The notes: generated by a model from the sequence alone, not told the origin. A stretch of 64,000 bases of DNA from Sphingobacterium sp. HMA12 (GCF_002933815.1 NZ_BEYR01000001.1:2473765-2537764), one strand, 5' to 3'; positions 35,318-45,285 are shown, counted from the first letter of the stretch. Made by a program: numbers and translations.

Positions 35318-35902
35318 TTAAAAAAATAGATTTTTTGACAATCCCAACCCCACTGTTGAGCCATTAATCCCTGTAATCACTTCATGATCATTTGGAATAA
35401 GCGCGTCTTTACCGTGGGTCTTTTTGTAAGAAAGCTCCGCAACCTTGGCTTTCAGCGCCCAGCCTTTTCCCAGGTTAATACCCACCAGCGGATACACTCT
35501 GAATAAGAAACCATTATAGCTCCCATCCACCATGGCACCAGATGCGTTAGCAACATGTTGGTCTCCCCACAGGTAATGCGCATCCACCTGACCGATTAGC
35601 ATAAAATGCTCACCCAGCGGCCATGTGTTGCTGTAGAACGGACCGACTTCATGAGCGTGGTCGGTAAAGTCAAGTGCCTTATTGTAAGCATTATTGAATC
35701 CATAATTTATCCCGACGTTCATGTTGTCATTAAAAAAATACCCCACGCCAACTGGTGCGGCGCTAAACTGATGTCCAGCGGTGGTTTCATGGTAATTGAG
35801 CGAGCCATACAACATAATTCCGCCCTTTTGAGCATAGGCCGATTGTATCGAAAAGCATGCTATCGCCAGACAACATCCCAAAAATGTCTTTAAATTTTTC
35901 AT
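35318..35902 (-). CDS. Outer-membrane beta-barrel protein inside the urease operon
   Basis: A 194-aa exported protein with a signal peptide (core ending QSAYAQ) and a body of amphipathic strands: GGIMLYGSLNYHE, PVGVGYFFNDNMNVGINYGF and TVGLGLSKNLFF, ending in Phe. It looks like a small OmpW/OMP_b-brl-type 8-stranded barrel. His residues are fairly frequent (HETTAGHQF, DHAHEV, HEV). I use the ATG at 35902 before the signal peptide; a start at 35971 would add 23 residues. Its place between ureC and ureE suggests a role in urea, ammonium or nickel handling at the outer membrane, but this is inference. Confidence 0.75.
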   Translation of the reverse strand: MKNLKTFLGCCLAIACFSIQSAYAQKGGIMLYGSLNYHETTAGHQFSAAPVGVGYFFNDNMNVGINYGFNNAYNKALDFTDHAHEVGPFYSNTWPLGEHFMLIGQVDAHYLWGDQHVANASGAMVDGSYNGFLFRVYPLVGINLGKGWALKAKVAELSYKKTHGKDALIPNDHEVITGINGSTVGLGLSKNLFF

Positions 35903-35938
35903 TGATATATCGTTGTTTTTAAGGGCAATAAAACGACC

Positions 35939-36040
35939 ATGAGCACTATTTTGCTCATTGATCACTGGCAAGCTTTATGCTCATGACCGTTTTACCAATG
36001 TGTTTTTCATTTGTTATGACCTGGTGCGCGACCAGGTCAT
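35939..36040 (-). other. Hairpin cluster between ureC and the outer-membrane protein gene
   Basis: The 155-nt gap holds at least two clean dyads: ATGACCTGGT / ACCAGGTCAT with a 5-nt loop (36016-36040) and ATGAGC / GCTCAT (35939-35958). Neither is followed by a T-run on the minus strand. They may mark mRNA processing or partial attenuation that sets ureABC above the accessory genes. Confidence 0.45.
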
Positions 36041-36057
36041 GGCAGTAATCATCCAGA

Positions 36058-37779
36058 TTAAAACAAGAAATACAATTGTCCTAAAGAAACTGTATCAATC
36101 GGCTGCGACCGCAAAATCTCTCCATCAAGGCTCACTTCATAGTTTTCCGGATTAACGATAATTTCGGGCGTGGCATCGTTGTGGATCATATCTTTTTTGG
36201 AGATATTTCTACAGTTTTCTACAGGAAGCAAGCCTTTTGCCAAGCCGTATTCTTCTTTAATACCGTTTTCGAATGAAATTTTGGAAACAAAGTTAAAGCA
36301 GGTATTATGCACAGCTTTTCCCAAACCGCCAAACATGGTTCGCAAGATGATTGGCTGTGGCGTAGGAATGGATGCATTGGCATCACCCATTTTAGATGCG
36401 ATGATCATACCGCCTTTGATAATCATTTCCGGTTTTGCACCAAACAATGCCGGACGCCAGATCACCATATCGGCGATTTTACCGGGTTCGATGGAACCTA
36501 CGTATTTCGAGATACCATGTGCAATCGCTGGATTGATTGTATATTTTGCGACATAACGACGTGCGCGGAAGTTATCATTGTTTTTTCCTTCATCTTCAGG
36601 CAGCGGACCTACTTGTTTTCTCATTTTGTCTGCTGTCTGCCAGGTACGTGTGATAACCTCACCCACACGGCCCATTGCCTGTGAATCCGAACTCATGATA
36701 CTGAATACCCCGCGATCTTGCAATACATCCTCAGCAGCGATTGTCTCCGGACGGATACGTGAATCGGCAAAAGCCACATCCTCAGGAATTTCTTTACTCA
36801 GGTGGTGGCAAACCATCAGCATATCCAAGTGTTCGTCAATCGTATTTTTTGTGAATGGACGTGTCGGATTTGTAGAAGCTGGCAATACATTTGGATACAT
36901 TGCCGATTTGATGATATCCGGAGCGTGACCGCCTCCAGCACCTTCCGTATGGAAAGTATGGATTACACGGCCATTGATCGCCTGGATGGTATCTTCCAAG
37001 AAGCCCGCTTCATTTAATGTATCGGTGTGAATAGCAACCTGTACATCGTATTTATCAGCTACTGTAAGTGCTCTGTCAATTGTTGCGGGTGTTGCTCCCC
37101 AATCCTCGTGAATTTTAACACCCAAAGCTCCGGCTTCGATCTGCTCAACTATCGGTTGTTCTGTCCCCACATTTCCTTTTCCAAAGAAGCCAAAGTTCAT
37201 CGGTAGATCTTCCACCGCTTGCATCATACGACGGATATTCCACTTTCCTGGCGTTACGGTGGTTGCATTTGTTCCGTCCGCGGGACCGGTACCACCACCA
37301 ATCATGGTGGTAATACCACTGTATAAGGCGGTTTCGACCTGTGTAGGACTGATATAGTGAATGTGGGTATCTATACCGCCCGGTGTTAGGATATAGCCAG
37401 ATCCCCCATGCACTTCGGTAGAAGCACCAATAATCATATTTGGCGTAATGTTATCCATGGTATCTGGATTTCCAGCACGGCCGACACCGACAATCTTACC
37501 ATCCTTGATACCGATATCACCTTTCACAATTCCCCAGTGGTCAATTACAATCGCATCTGTGATGACCATGTCCAAGGTACCTTCATCACGTGTGTGAACC
37601 GAAGATTGACACATACCGTCACGTACCGTCTTACCACCGCCAAATTTTGCTTCATCGCCATAATAAGCATAGTCTTTTTCAACCTCAATAATGATATCGG
37701 TATCTCCTAAACGGATTTTGTCGCCACTTGTTGGACCAAAGATGGCACTATAATTTACTTTGCTAACTTTTAAACTCAT
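36058..37779 (-). CDS. ureC: Urease subunit alpha
   Basis: The catalytic subunit, which hydrolyses urea to ammonia and carbamate at a di-nickel centre. The 573-aa product has all key motifs: HIH ligands in [10 protein letters not shown], the carbamylated Lys in [12 protein letters not shown], His ligands in HTDTLNEAG and [12 protein letters not shown], and the flap with catalytic His in MVCHHLSKE. Metal ligand Asp lies in the SSDSQAMGR segment. It overlaps ureB by 4 nt. The enzyme is cytoplasmic, and alpha, beta and gamma are separate genes, as in most bacteria. Confidence 0.97.
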   Translation of the reverse strand: MSLKVSKVNYSAIFGPTSGDKIRLGDTDIIIEVEKDYAYYGDEAKFGGGKTVRDGMCQSSVHTRDEGTLDMVITDAIVIDHWGIVKGDIGIKDGKIVGVGRAGNPDTMDNITPNMIIGASTEVHGGSGYILTPGGIDTHIHYISPTQVETALYSGITTMIGGGTGPADGTNATTVTPGKWNIRRMMQAVEDLPMNFGFFGKGNVGTEQPIVEQIEAGALGVKIHEDWGATPATIDRALTVADKYDVQVAIHTDTLNEAGFLEDTIQAINGRVIHTFHTEGAGGGHAPDIIKSAMYPNVLPASTNPTRPFTKNTIDEHLDMLMVCHHLSKEIPEDVAFADSRIRPETIAAEDVLQDRGVFSIMSSDSQAMGRVGEVITRTWQTADKMRKQVGPLPEDEGKNNDNFRARRYVAKYTINPAIAHGISKYVGSIEPGKIADMVIWRPALFGAKPEMIIKGGMIIASKMGDANASIPTPQPIILRTMFGGLGKAVHNTCFNFVSKISFENGIKEEYGLAKGLLPVENCRNISKKDMIHNDATPEIIVNPENYEVSLDGEILRSQPIDTVSLGQLYFLF

Positions 37780-38150
37780 GATATTTTGTTTTTAAAGCCT
37801 TGTTCTTTCACTTTTTTCATCGCATTTTCTTTCGCAACTTCAGTTTCGGTATCACCGTTTACCAAGTCGTTATGGCCGTAGATTCTTTTGGCACCAGCAT
37901 AAGGAACCAATTCCACATCTTTGGATTCTCCCGGCTCGAAACGTACTGCTGTACTTGCGATAATATTCAATCGCTTGCCAAAAGCCTTTGCACGGTCAAA
38001 TTCCATCATCTTGTTTACTTCGAAGAAATGAAAATGTGAACCTACCTGAATCGGTCTATCCCCGGTATTTGTTACCGTGATCGTTGTAACTTCTCTACCC
38101 TCATTGCAGATGACATGGCCATCCGCTATAAAAAATTCTCCTGGAATCAT
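37776..38150 (-). CDS. ureB: Urease subunit beta
   Basis: A 124-aa structural subunit starting with the family-typical [11 protein letters not shown]. It contains the [10 protein letters not shown] segment and [18 protein letters not shown] use the ATG at 38150; an in-frame TTG at 38168 would add six residues. It lies between ureA and ureC, overlapping ureC by 4 nt. Confidence 0.96.
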   Translation of the reverse strand: MIPGEFFIADGHVICNEGREVTTITVTNTGDRPIQVGSHFHFFEVNKMMEFDRAKAFGKRLNIIASTAVRFEPGESKDVELVPYAGAKRIYGHNDLVNGDTETEVAKENAMKKVKEQGFKNKIS

Positions 38151-38168
38151 AAATTCTATTTTTAACAA

Positions 38169-38471
38169 TTATCGAATCGGATTATGAACAGTCACCAATT
38201 TGGTACCATCCGGAAAGGTCGCCTCAATCTGTACATCGTGAATCATTTCAGGTACACCTTCCATGACATCCTCACGTGTTAATAATGTCGCGCCATACTG
38301 CATTAAATCAGCCACAGTACGGCCATCACGTGCGGCTTCCAAAAGCTCACTGCTGATCAATGCAATAGACTCCGGATAGTTTAATTTAAGTCCTCTAGCT
38401 TTCCGTTTTTTTGCTAGTTCGCCGGCAAGATGAAGCAATAGCTTCTCTGTCTCTCTAGGTAATAAATGCAT
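38169..38471 (-). CDS. ureA: Urease subunit gamma
   Basis: A 100-aa structural subunit with the canonical N-terminus [20 protein letters not shown], the [11 protein letters not shown] helix, and the C-terminal [20 protein letters not shown]. It is the first gene of the urease operon proper. The 157 nt upstream contain a 7-bp dyad (ACGATTT/AAATCGT, 38529-38545), but I see no convincing -7 box. Confidence 0.97.
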   Translation of the reverse strand: MHLLPRETEKLLLHLAGELAKKRKARGLKLNYPESIALISSELLEAARDGRTVADLMQYGATLLTREDVMEGVPEMIHDVQIEATFPDGTKLVTVHNPIR

Positions 38472-38628
38472 ATAAAATATTATTTAAATTGTTGTTATTT
38501 CAATTAAAACAAGTCACTACAAGCCCTGACGATTTAAAAAATCGTTCGAAAAGCCTGATAGACGGAGCCCATAGCAAATGCTTACGACATCGCGTTTCAG
38601 TTCTCAGCGTTGTAAGAAAAGGAAAGAA

Positions 38629-39039
38629 TTATCCCAGAAATGGGATCTTTAAACTTTGGAAAAGAATGTATTTGGGTGGCAGGATCAATCGATCCATGTA
38701 AGGTTTTCTGTTATTCTGCATGTTGAGACACACCGGATAACAGAAGATAAAAAGGCAAATGGACAATATGACCCAACTGAGCAATTTGCTCCATTCATCC
38801 TGTAGATCCATCTGTTCACTCATATCATAAAGGTCATGATCATGGACAGCTGCAACCACATTTTCCCGTTCGGGCTGACCGACACCTTTGTCAATCTGTT
38901 GGTGCGAAGCGGACAAACCAAAAGAGGTACCTGACGGACTGTGAACCGTAGACTGTTCGGAAATAGTCGTTCCTCTCAGAAGCAGGGCGCTCAAAAGGAA
39001 AACTAAAAAAACCAAACTATGCCTAATCATTGTATTCAC
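38629..39039 (-). CDS. Small secreted or membrane protein, unknown, with HDHD segment
   Basis: A 136-aa protein with an N-terminal hydrophobic signal (MIRHSLVFLVFLLSALLLRG), a Ser/Gln-rich linker, an AVHDHDLYDMSEQMD segment that could bind metal, a second hydrophobic helix (LLSWVILSICLFIFCYPVC), and a short basic tail ending ILFQSLKIPFLG. It lies between the TonB receptor and ureA. The tail resembles the end of the 47016-47414 product (LLFEQIKIPF), and the two promoters share an element. The function is unknown. Confidence 0.6.
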   Translation of the reverse strand: MNTMIRHSLVFLVFLLSALLLRGTTISEQSTVHSPSGTSFGLSASHQQIDKGVGQPERENVVAAVHDHDLYDMSEQMDLQDEWSKLLSWVILSICLFIFCYPVCLNMQNNRKPYMDRLILPPKYILFQSLKIPFLG

Positions 39040-39058
39040 AATCCTATTATTTGTTGTT

Positions 39059-39106
39059 CAAATTTACAACCAAAGCAGGCCACTTCACTAGTACAAATCT
39101 TGAATT
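39059..39106 (-). promoter_or_regulatory. Promoter with upstream element shared with the hypA-side promoter
   Basis: On the minus strand TAAATTTG (39059-39066) is a -7 box, 20 nt before the ATG at 39039. An 18-bp element, AATTCAAGATTTGTACTA (39089-39106), lies 27 nt further upstream measured from the ATTTG core. The same element, with one substitution, lies at exactly the same distance in front of the gene at 47414. Confidence 0.55.
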
Positions 39107-39165
39107 AAATAGTCTAAATTTGTCGAAAAACCTGCTTTGATCGGTTTTATTTCATTTTGTTTTCG

Positions 39166-41604
39166 CTAAAAAGAGTAGCCAATGGAAACCATCACATTCC
39201 TTGGTGCACCGGCGAAGGCACGTGTATAGTCAAATCCTCCCAAAAAATAGTATTTATCAAATACATTATTGAGGTTGAGCGCCATTTTCATTGCACCGAT
39301 ATGGTAATATGCGGCCGCATTAACTGTCGTATAAGAAGGCCATTGTCCCCATAGGGCATTTCCTTCGCTGTCCTTTCCAATGCTATTGTCCATACGCTTG
39401 CTGTCAACATAGTAGACGCCCGCGCCAAAGCCAAGTCCTTTTAATGCAGTATCAGAGAACACGTATTTCAGCCAGGCACTGGCCATATTTTTGGGTGCTC
39501 CCGGCAAAGCCTGACCGACTTCTGAACTTACGGAGGAAGCCTTCACTTCCGTATGGTTAAAGGTATAATTGGCCATGACCTGAAACTCCTTGGTCAGCTG
39601 CCCCCGGACATCCAGTTCAACACCTTGTGAGAGCGCTTTTCCAGATTGACGGTATTCCGGCAATCCCGAGTCATTAATTGTCCCTGTTGCGATAAGCATG
39701 TTCCTACGTTCAATCTGAAACAGCGAAAGATCCATTTGCAATTGATCGTTAAAAAAGCCCGTTTTAACCCCGGTTTCAACTTGAAAACTACGTTCTGCAT
39801 CAAAAGGTTTATCCGCACCATAATCCTTATAATTATGGATAAAATTAGCACCTACCGGAACAAAACCCTGCGAGTAGCTAGCAAAGTAATTGATCTGTTT
39901 ATTAATTCCATAGGTCAGCCCAAAGCGAGGTAGCAAGGCATTTTGTGTCGCATGGAAACGATTCTGTCCATCTATCGTTTCCGAAGAATAATGTTCATGC
40001 CGCAACCCAACAATTAATTTCAAACGATCCGCAATGCTGATCTGATCCTGGATGTACTTACCCGTCGTTTTATACGGGCTCAAAAAAGGGTAAGCAACCT
40101 GTGTACGCCAGACGTAGTTGGTCAGATCATGCGTGGTATAGGTCGGATTGTTCAAATCAAAAGTTAGTGGTATTACTTTACCATCCACGGTCTGTTGTCT
40201 TGCTTCCCGCAACTGATTTTCCTTATCACCCCGATATTGTGCAAAGTCTACTCCGGCAACAATATGATGGTCAATTTTATCCCCCAATAGATCCCACTTG
40301 ACATACCCGACAACATTGTCCGTATAATCGCGGCCATGACGGTCAAAAAAACGCATGTTCATAATCGTATTATGCGGGGCATCGGCAAAGGTGTTTAGCG
40401 TCCGGTGTTCGTTGACATCTTCCTGATAGATGGATTTCATATAACTCACGTTCAGACTCACATTGTCTGCCAATCGTTGTGCCAGCCTTCCGCTCAGTGA
40501 GAAAGTCTTGGAGTTATAGAAATCAGAAGGCTGACTTAAAGTAAACGAACGTGGCAGTGCATAAAAATTATTTTCCTTTATTCCCATTCCACGATCCAGA
40601 TAACCGTTGAATTGATTGTACACCACGTCAATATCTACGGTTGTCCCTGCAGCGGGCTTAAATGTAAATGAAGGCGCCAACATCATTCGTTTTTGACGGT
40701 TCACATCTCGAAAGGTTTTGGTATCTTCATAACCGGCATTAAAGCGATAGAGAATCCGTTTTGCACTATCCAGAGGGCCACCTAGATCTACTGTGGTGCG
40801 CATGGTTTCAAAACTTCCAGCAGCAAAACTGACATGACCTTTAAAATCTTCCAAAGGTTTTTTTGTTGTCATATTGATGGTACCACCAGGTACAATGTCA
40901 CCAAATAAAGAGGCGCCGGGGCCTTTTAACACTTCAATATTTTCAAGATTGATTGTTAATGGGGAATTATAATAGCTATTCCCATAACCATAGCCCGAAC
41001 GCAGACCATTGACCAAACGGACTCCGGTTTCATAACCGCTTTTAAAACCACGGATCACCACATCATCGTAGGATGAAGCTTCTGTTACACCTGCCAGGTC
41101 CTGTACCAAAGCCCCCGTTGTAAAAGCCTGTTTATCTTCGATAAATTCTTTACTCAATACCGCCACGGATTGTGGGAGGTCTTTCAGTTTTCCAGCGAAC
41201 TTGCCGCCAAGTTCCATGTTGTTTGTCAAATAGGAATTATTGCGTCGTCCGGTAACCAATACTTCATCCAAGGTTCGTCCTCCCTCTTCCATGATGAGCC
41301 GGATTCCTTTTTTGGGATTCCAGGTCGTCTCATCAATAAGGATAAGCTGCGGTTTATAACCAATTGCTTCGGCGCGCAATTGTACCGGAAAGGTCATTGC
41401 CCTCGCAAAAGTAAACTCACCGTTCGTAGCAGTGCTGACCTGTTGTCCCTGATTTCCGAGAGTCAAAGTTACTCCAGAAATTGGATTTCCATTTTCATCC
41501 TGTATCTTCCCAAAAATCATAAAACTCTGTTGGGCGTAAACAGCCAACGGTGCGAATGCACTTGCCAATAATCCGAAAGCGAGCGCTTTCATTGTGTTTT
41601 TCAT
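39166..41604 (-). CDS. TonB-dependent siderophore-type receptor, candidate nickel-chelate receptor
   Basis: An 812-aa outer-membrane transporter. It has a signal peptide (MKALAFGLLASAFAPLAVYAQ after a short basic lead), a carboxypeptidase-regulatory-like domain (IFGKIQDENGNPISGVTLTL), a siderophore-type plug (GKLKDLPQSVAVLSKEFIED, GASLFGDIVPGGTINMTTKK), and a barrel ending in Phe (VMVSIGYSF). I use the ATG at 41604; starts at 41592, 41622 and 41655 are possible. It lies between nickel-related genes on the same strand, so nickel or a nickel chelate is the likely substrate. By family alone it would be called a ferric-siderophore receptor. Confidence 0.88.
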   Translation of the reverse strand: MKNTMKALAFGLLASAFAPLAVYAQQSFMIFGKIQDENGNPISGVTLTLGNQGQQVSTATNGEFTFARAMTFPVQLRAEAIGYKPQLILIDETTWNPKKGIRLIMEEGGRTLDEVLVTGRRNNSYLTNNMELGGKFAGKLKDLPQSVAVLSKEFIEDKQAFTTGALVQDLAGVTEASSYDDVVIRGFKSGYETGVRLVNGLRSGYGYGNSYYNSPLTINLENIEVLKGPGASLFGDIVPGGTINMTTKKPLEDFKGHVSFAAGSFETMRTTVDLGGPLDSAKRILYRFNAGYEDTKTFRDVNRQKRMMLAPSFTFKPAAGTTVDIDVVYNQFNGYLDRGMGIKENNFYALPRSFTLSQPSDFYNSKTFSLSGRLAQRLADNVSLNVSYMKSIYQEDVNEHRTLNTFADAPHNTIMNMRFFDRHGRDYTDNVVGYVKWDLLGDKIDHHIVAGVDFAQYRGDKENQLREARQQTVDGKVIPLTFDLNNPTYTTHDLTNYVWRTQVAYPFLSPYKTTGKYIQDQISIADRLKLIVGLRHEHYSSETIDGQNRFHATQNALLPRFGLTYGINKQINYFASYSQGFVPVGANFIHNYKDYGADKPFDAERSFQVETGVKTGFFNDQLQMDLSLFQIERRNMLIATGTINDSGLPEYRQSGKALSQGVELDVRGQLTKEFQVMANYTFNHTEVKASSVSSEVGQALPGAPKNMASAWLKYVFSDTALKGLGFGAGVYYVDSKRMDNSIGKDSEGNALWGQWPSYTTVNAAAYYHIGAMKMALNLNNVFDKYYFLGGFDYTRAFAGAPRNVMVSIGYSF

Positions 41605-41792
41605 CTGTATTTTTTTTGTCATCCCCGGATGAAACTTTCCCTGTTTAAAATTCACTTATAACGATCTTCTTGAAATAAGGTCTTTAAACAAAGGCAGTCC
41701 ATCCGGAATTATTTTATTATTAATCACTGAACTATTTTATTTCATGTATTCAGCGTGAGTATGTTTAAAAAGACAGGTTGGTCTGAGGATCT

Positions 41793-42374
41793 TTATTTTG
41801 ACAACTCCAGCTCGGCGGAATATTTCAGATCATTGGACTGCCCTAACAATTGCTCCATGTGAATCGTCGGAAAGCCCGATTCATCACAGAATTCTTTGAG
41901 ATAGAATCCCTGTTTTAACCAGAACTCATGGGCTCCTTCCAAAAAAGGATGGGTATGTAAGTAAAGTCTTTCGACAGCCTTCTTCTTGGCCGCCTTTGTC
42001 AATTGGCGGAAGAGCGCCGTTCCAAGTCCAGATCGACGGTAATCGGGGGCGACAAAAAGACGGGCGATCTCGACTGTCTTCCGGGCGTCTAAATCCAGGT
42101 GTGGAAAACGATAGTCATAAGCAAGCATACCGATCACACCGACCAGTTTTCCACTGCTGTCCCTTGCCTGTAAAAATGTTCCTGCTTGTTCATCGAGATA
42201 CACCTGTTTAAAATCCAGCAAATCTCTGGGAATCTTTTCGGGATCAAGCATTGGAAACAGCTGCTTCCGAAATTCAATAACATAGGGTAATACCAATTCC
42301 AGATCATCGACAGTGACTGCACTTATCGCGATATTTGTGATTGAATCTGTCCTTTGCAAATCTATTTTATTCAT
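41793..42374 (-). CDS. GNAT-family N-acetyltransferase
   Basis: A 193-aa acetyl-CoA-dependent transferase. The acetyl-CoA-binding motif A is clear (EIARLFVAPDYRRSGLGTAL), followed by a helix-strand region ending GAHEFWLKQGFYLKEF. The acceptor is unknown. It lies between the ABC-transporter ATPase gene (72 nt upstream) and the TonB receptor gene, so it may modify a chelator, a metal-pathway protein or a small metabolite. I chose the ATG at 42374; a start at 42398 is possible. Confidence 0.82.
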   Translation of the reverse strand: MNKIDLQRTDSITNIAISAVTVDDLELVLPYVIEFRKQLFPMLDPEKIPRDLLDFKQVYLDEQAGTFLQARDSSGKLVGVIGMLAYDYRFPHLDLDARKTVEIARLFVAPDYRRSGLGTALFRQLTKAAKKKAVERLYLHTHPFLEGAHEFWLKQGFYLKEFCDESGFPTIHMEQLLGQSNDLKYSAELELSK

Positions 42375-42446
42375 ACTATTTTCGTTTTTAGCGCCCATTC
42401 TGTCACGATGAATCTGTAAGCCCTTCGGCCGGCTGTTTACGGCCGG

Positions 42447-43274
42447 TTATCGTTTATTATTTATTTCCTCCAGTTCAAGGGATTTTTTCGAGGTCGATTT
42501 ATGCATATGCAGCATAGGGGCAAACATCCATTTACCTTGATTTTCCAAACTGATCAATGGCAACTGATAGGTCTGTTCCAATACCTCCCGGACCTGCTCT
42601 CTATTCAGACTTTGCAGATCCACAAGCGTATTTTCCTGCATCAAATAAAAGTGGTCACCAAAAAGGTAGGCCATATTTGGGTCGTGCATGACACAGAGCA
42701 CTGTTGTTCCCTCCTTCACGAGTTCTTTGGCGGTCTGCAAAACCGCCATCTGATAGTTCAGGTCAAGATGGTTTGTCGGTTCATCCAACAGCAATAGATC
42801 AGGCTGCTGAACCAATACACGGCAAAGCAAGACCAGCTGGCGTTCACCACCGGATAAGGAGGTGTAGGACTTCTGTTTTAAATGTGCTAAATTAAACTTG
42901 TCCAAGATCTTCTCCACAGCCTCAAAATCCTCGTGATTCGGCGAAAAACGACTGAAGGAAGCGCGCCCTGTTAAAATGACATCAGCCACCTTAAAAGGAA
43001 AAGTTGTCTGATGAAACTGGTTTAAGAAGCCCAATTTCAGCGCATTCGACTTCCCTATTTTCCAGTTTCGACGCTCCGTTTCACCGATCATTACCACCCC
43101 CTGATATTGCTTCTCCAAACCAGCGATGACATTGAATAAGGTCGACTTTCCGCTGCCGTTTCGGCCTAAAATAATTGAAAGTTTTCCTTCGGGAAAGGTT
43201 ACATTGACGTCCCGCAAAATAGTCTCTTTAGCATAGGCAAAAGATAGATTTTTGATATGGATGGATTTACTCAT
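42447..43274 (-). CDS. ABC transporter ATP-binding protein, FecE/BtuD type (candidate nickel importer)
   Basis: A 275-aa ATPase of a metal-chelate importer. Walker A is LGRNGSGKST, the signature LSGGERQLV, Walker B LLLLDEPTNHLDL, and the switch His is in VMHDPNMA. Its start overlaps the permease gene by 4 nt. Family members move ferric siderophores, heme, B12 or, in Helicobacter NiuBDE, nickel. The adjacent hypAB and UreE-like genes make nickel the best guess. Confidence 0.9.
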   Translation of the reverse strand: MSKSIHIKNLSFAYAKETILRDVNVTFPEGKLSIILGRNGSGKSTLFNVIAGLEKQYQGVVMIGETERRNWKIGKSNALKLGFLNQFHQTTFPFKVADVILTGRASFSRFSPNHEDFEAVEKILDKFNLAHLKQKSYTSLSGGERQLVLLCRVLVQQPDLLLLDEPTNHLDLNYQMAVLQTAKELVKEGTTVLCVMHDPNMAYLFGDHFYLMQENTLVDLQSLNREQVREVLEQTYQLPLISLENQGKWMFAPMLHMHKSTSKKSLELEEINNKR

Positions 43275-44287
43275 GAGTTCCAGTTAATTTCGTTCCTACG
43301 CATTAGGTAGATAAAGAGCGGCGCGCCAATAATCATCGTAAATACACCGATCGGAATTTCGAAAGGCATGACTGCACGGGAAAAATCATCAATCAATAAC
43401 AGGAATGTCCCGCCAATACTGATGTTAGCCCATACGACAATATTATTGTTGGGACCAAAAATCATGCGACTGATATGCGGGACAATAAGTCCGAATAAGC
43501 TAATCACGCCCACCGCAGCAACAGCTGATGCGGTGATCATTGTCGCCACTCCAATCATGATCAATTTCAACAGCTTCGGATTTACACCTACCGCAATTGC
43601 TTCCTGATCTCCCAATGCCAATAAATTTAATTTCCAGCGCAATAAGATCAATATGATCAATCCGATCAAAATCGGGAAAAAGGCATGCTGCACTTTTGAC
43701 CAAGAGGCGGTATGGAGATTTCCCATTGTCCATTGTACAATAGCCTGCAATTTGTAAGGATCACTCATATATTGTAATAGGGTAAGCATCGCCGTAAATA
43801 CCCCTGAAATAACCATTCCTGCCAACACCATCCCAATAATCGATGTTTTTAAACCTGCATTGGATACAAAGTAAGTCAATGCGACAGCACAGACACCAAA
43901 TAGGAACGCCGAGACATTAACCGATAAAAGTGGAAACAGCATAGCCAAAGCAGCGCCGAAAGCTGCTCCCGAAGATATGCCCAAGGTGAACGGATCAACA
44001 ATAGGGTTTCGAAAAATAGCTTGTAGTGTTCCCCCAGAGGAAGCTAGAGCTGCACCTACCATAAAGGTTAATAGGATCCGTGGCAAGCGTACCTGCCACA
44101 AAATCGTATCCATATTACTCATCAGCACGGGGCTATCAGTACCCTTATAAAGTCCCAGTTCTAATCCGATACGCTGGCAGAGTTCAACAATACCAATATG
44201 CTGACTCGAGCCGATCAATAAAGAAAGCAGCAAAAGCAAGAGCGGCAATATGACAAGCAAAATCAGCTTTTTTAGTTGAAGTATCAT
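43271..44287 (-). CDS. FecCD-family ABC permease (candidate nickel importer)
   Basis: A 338-aa inner-membrane permease with about ten hydrophobic helices. The FecCD signature region is present (GGTLQAIFRNPIVDPFTLGI, then SSGAAFGAALAM), as is the C-terminal VGVISLFGLIVPHISRM motif that contacts the ATPase. It overlaps the genes on both sides by 4 nt, so importer synthesis is translationally coupled. Confidence 0.9.
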   Translation of the reverse strand: MILQLKKLILLVILPLLLLLLSLLIGSSQHIGIVELCQRIGLELGLYKGTDSPVLMSNMDTILWQVRLPRILLTFMVGAALASSGGTLQAIFRNPIVDPFTLGISSGAAFGAALAMLFPLLSVNVSAFLFGVCAVALTYFVSNAGLKTSIIGMVLAGMVISGVFTAMLTLLQYMSDPYKLQAIVQWTMGNLHTASWSKVQHAFFPILIGLIILILLRWKLNLLALGDQEAIAVGVNPKLLKLIMIGVATMITASAVAAVGVISLFGLIVPHISRMIFGPNNNIVVWANISIGGTFLLLIDDFSRAVMPFEIPIGVFTMIIGAPLFIYLMRRNEINWNS

Positions 44288-45285
44288 TGAAGAAGCCCTG
44301 CTTTACCGTATAATTTTTCAAAAGCTACTGCCATGTCCTGATCCAGTTGCTCCTTGGTATAACTCGGGAAACACCAATGCCGCACCTGTTTGGCGAAGAG
44401 CATGAATTTTACTGTATGAGGATCAAAAGGAAAGGAAGGCGACATCACAAATACCTGTTTATTTTTCACGGCAGGCAGTGCCGCCAATTCTTTCAGGTTG
44501 TAAACATCAGAACTTTTGGAATTCCATAGTATCATGAGATCAGGATTCCACTTATAGATCGTTTCAGCTCCTACATTTGGTGCTTCCATTTCTAAAGGAC
44601 AGGCATTCGCAGCACCCGATAGGCGAATAGCCATATCAATGAGACTTCCTTTTCCCGAAGTCGAAAGTACCCGTCCTTTTGACCAGGCGTAGTACACTTT
44701 CTTTTGCGGTTGATTTAGCGGAGCTGCCATTTTTTTAACCTCATCCCCAACAAATTTCACAATCTCCTCAGCCCGCGCCTTCTTGTCCAATAGCGTTGCC
44801 ATACCGATCAGTTCGCTAAAAATACTGGTTTCATCCTTCGATGAAAAGGTATAGACGGGAATACCCAGGTTTTCGAGCTGCGCGATATTATCCTGATCGG
44901 TATCAAATGTGAGGACAAGATCAGGGCTCAGGCTTACGATGCTTTCTACATTGTTGGCCTGCCCCCCAAATGTCGGTGTTGCTATGCTTTTCTCAATGAT
45001 ACGTGGATCTAGTTTCGATAAAAAAGCGTAGGTATCCTCCATTTGATAGACTTGTTCAGGAATACCGACCAGCCGGTCACTGGCCTGCAGCATATACACC
45101 TCATCCACAAGAGAGGGATACAGAACGACAACACGTTGTGCTGGTCGTGCTAACGTAATTTCCTTACCGCGACCATCTGTCGCCTTGACCCCATTTTTAT
45201 TTGCTTTGGACTGTTGGTTTTGGCAGCTTTGTAAAAAGACCAACAAGACCAGCGGCAATAGTAATGTATATATACTAGTTTTCAT
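44284..45285 (-). CDS. ABC transporter substrate-binding lipoprotein (candidate nickel-binding protein)
   Basis: A 333-aa periplasmic lipoprotein of the FepB/BtuF helical-backbone family. The lipobox FLQSC follows a hydrophobic signal, and the mature domain begins VKATDGRGKEITLARPAQRV. The ligand region is not specific enough to name the metal or chelate. Its start overlaps the 3' end of the UreE-like gene by 11 nt, which ties the importer directly to a nickel-chaperone-like protein. Confidence 0.88.
   Translation of the reverse strand: MKTSIYTLLLPLVLLVFLQSCQNQQSKANKNGVKATDGRGKEITLARPAQRVVVLYPSLVDEVYMLQASDRLVGIPEQVYQMEDTYAFLSKLDPRIIEKSIATPTFGGQANNVESIVSLSPDLVLTFDTDQDNIAQLENLGIPVYTFSSKDETSIFSELIGMATLLDKKARAEEIVKFVGDEVKKMAAPLNQPQKKVYYAWSKGRVLSTSGKGSLIDMAIRLSGAANACPLEMEAPNVGAETIYKWNPDLMILWNSKSSDVYNLKELAALPAVKNKQVFVMSPSFPFDPHTVKFMLFAKQVRHWCFPSYTKEQLDQDMAVAFEKLYGKAGLLQ

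Noticed and set aside
36170..36928. Several plus-strand frames of 115-130 codons across ureC
   Set aside because: They are antisense to the highly conserved urease alpha gene and have no domain features.
38472..38628. A NikR-type operator upstream of ureA
   Set aside because: No GTATGA-N16-TCATAC-like arrangement is present; only a short unrelated dyad (38529-38545) was found.
39166..45285. Cobalamin uptake (BtuB/BtuFCD) as the role of the TonB receptor and ABC importer
   Set aside because: No cobalamin riboswitch or B12 genes are visible, while HypAB, a UreE-like protein and urease surround the genes. It remains a secondary possibility for the importer.
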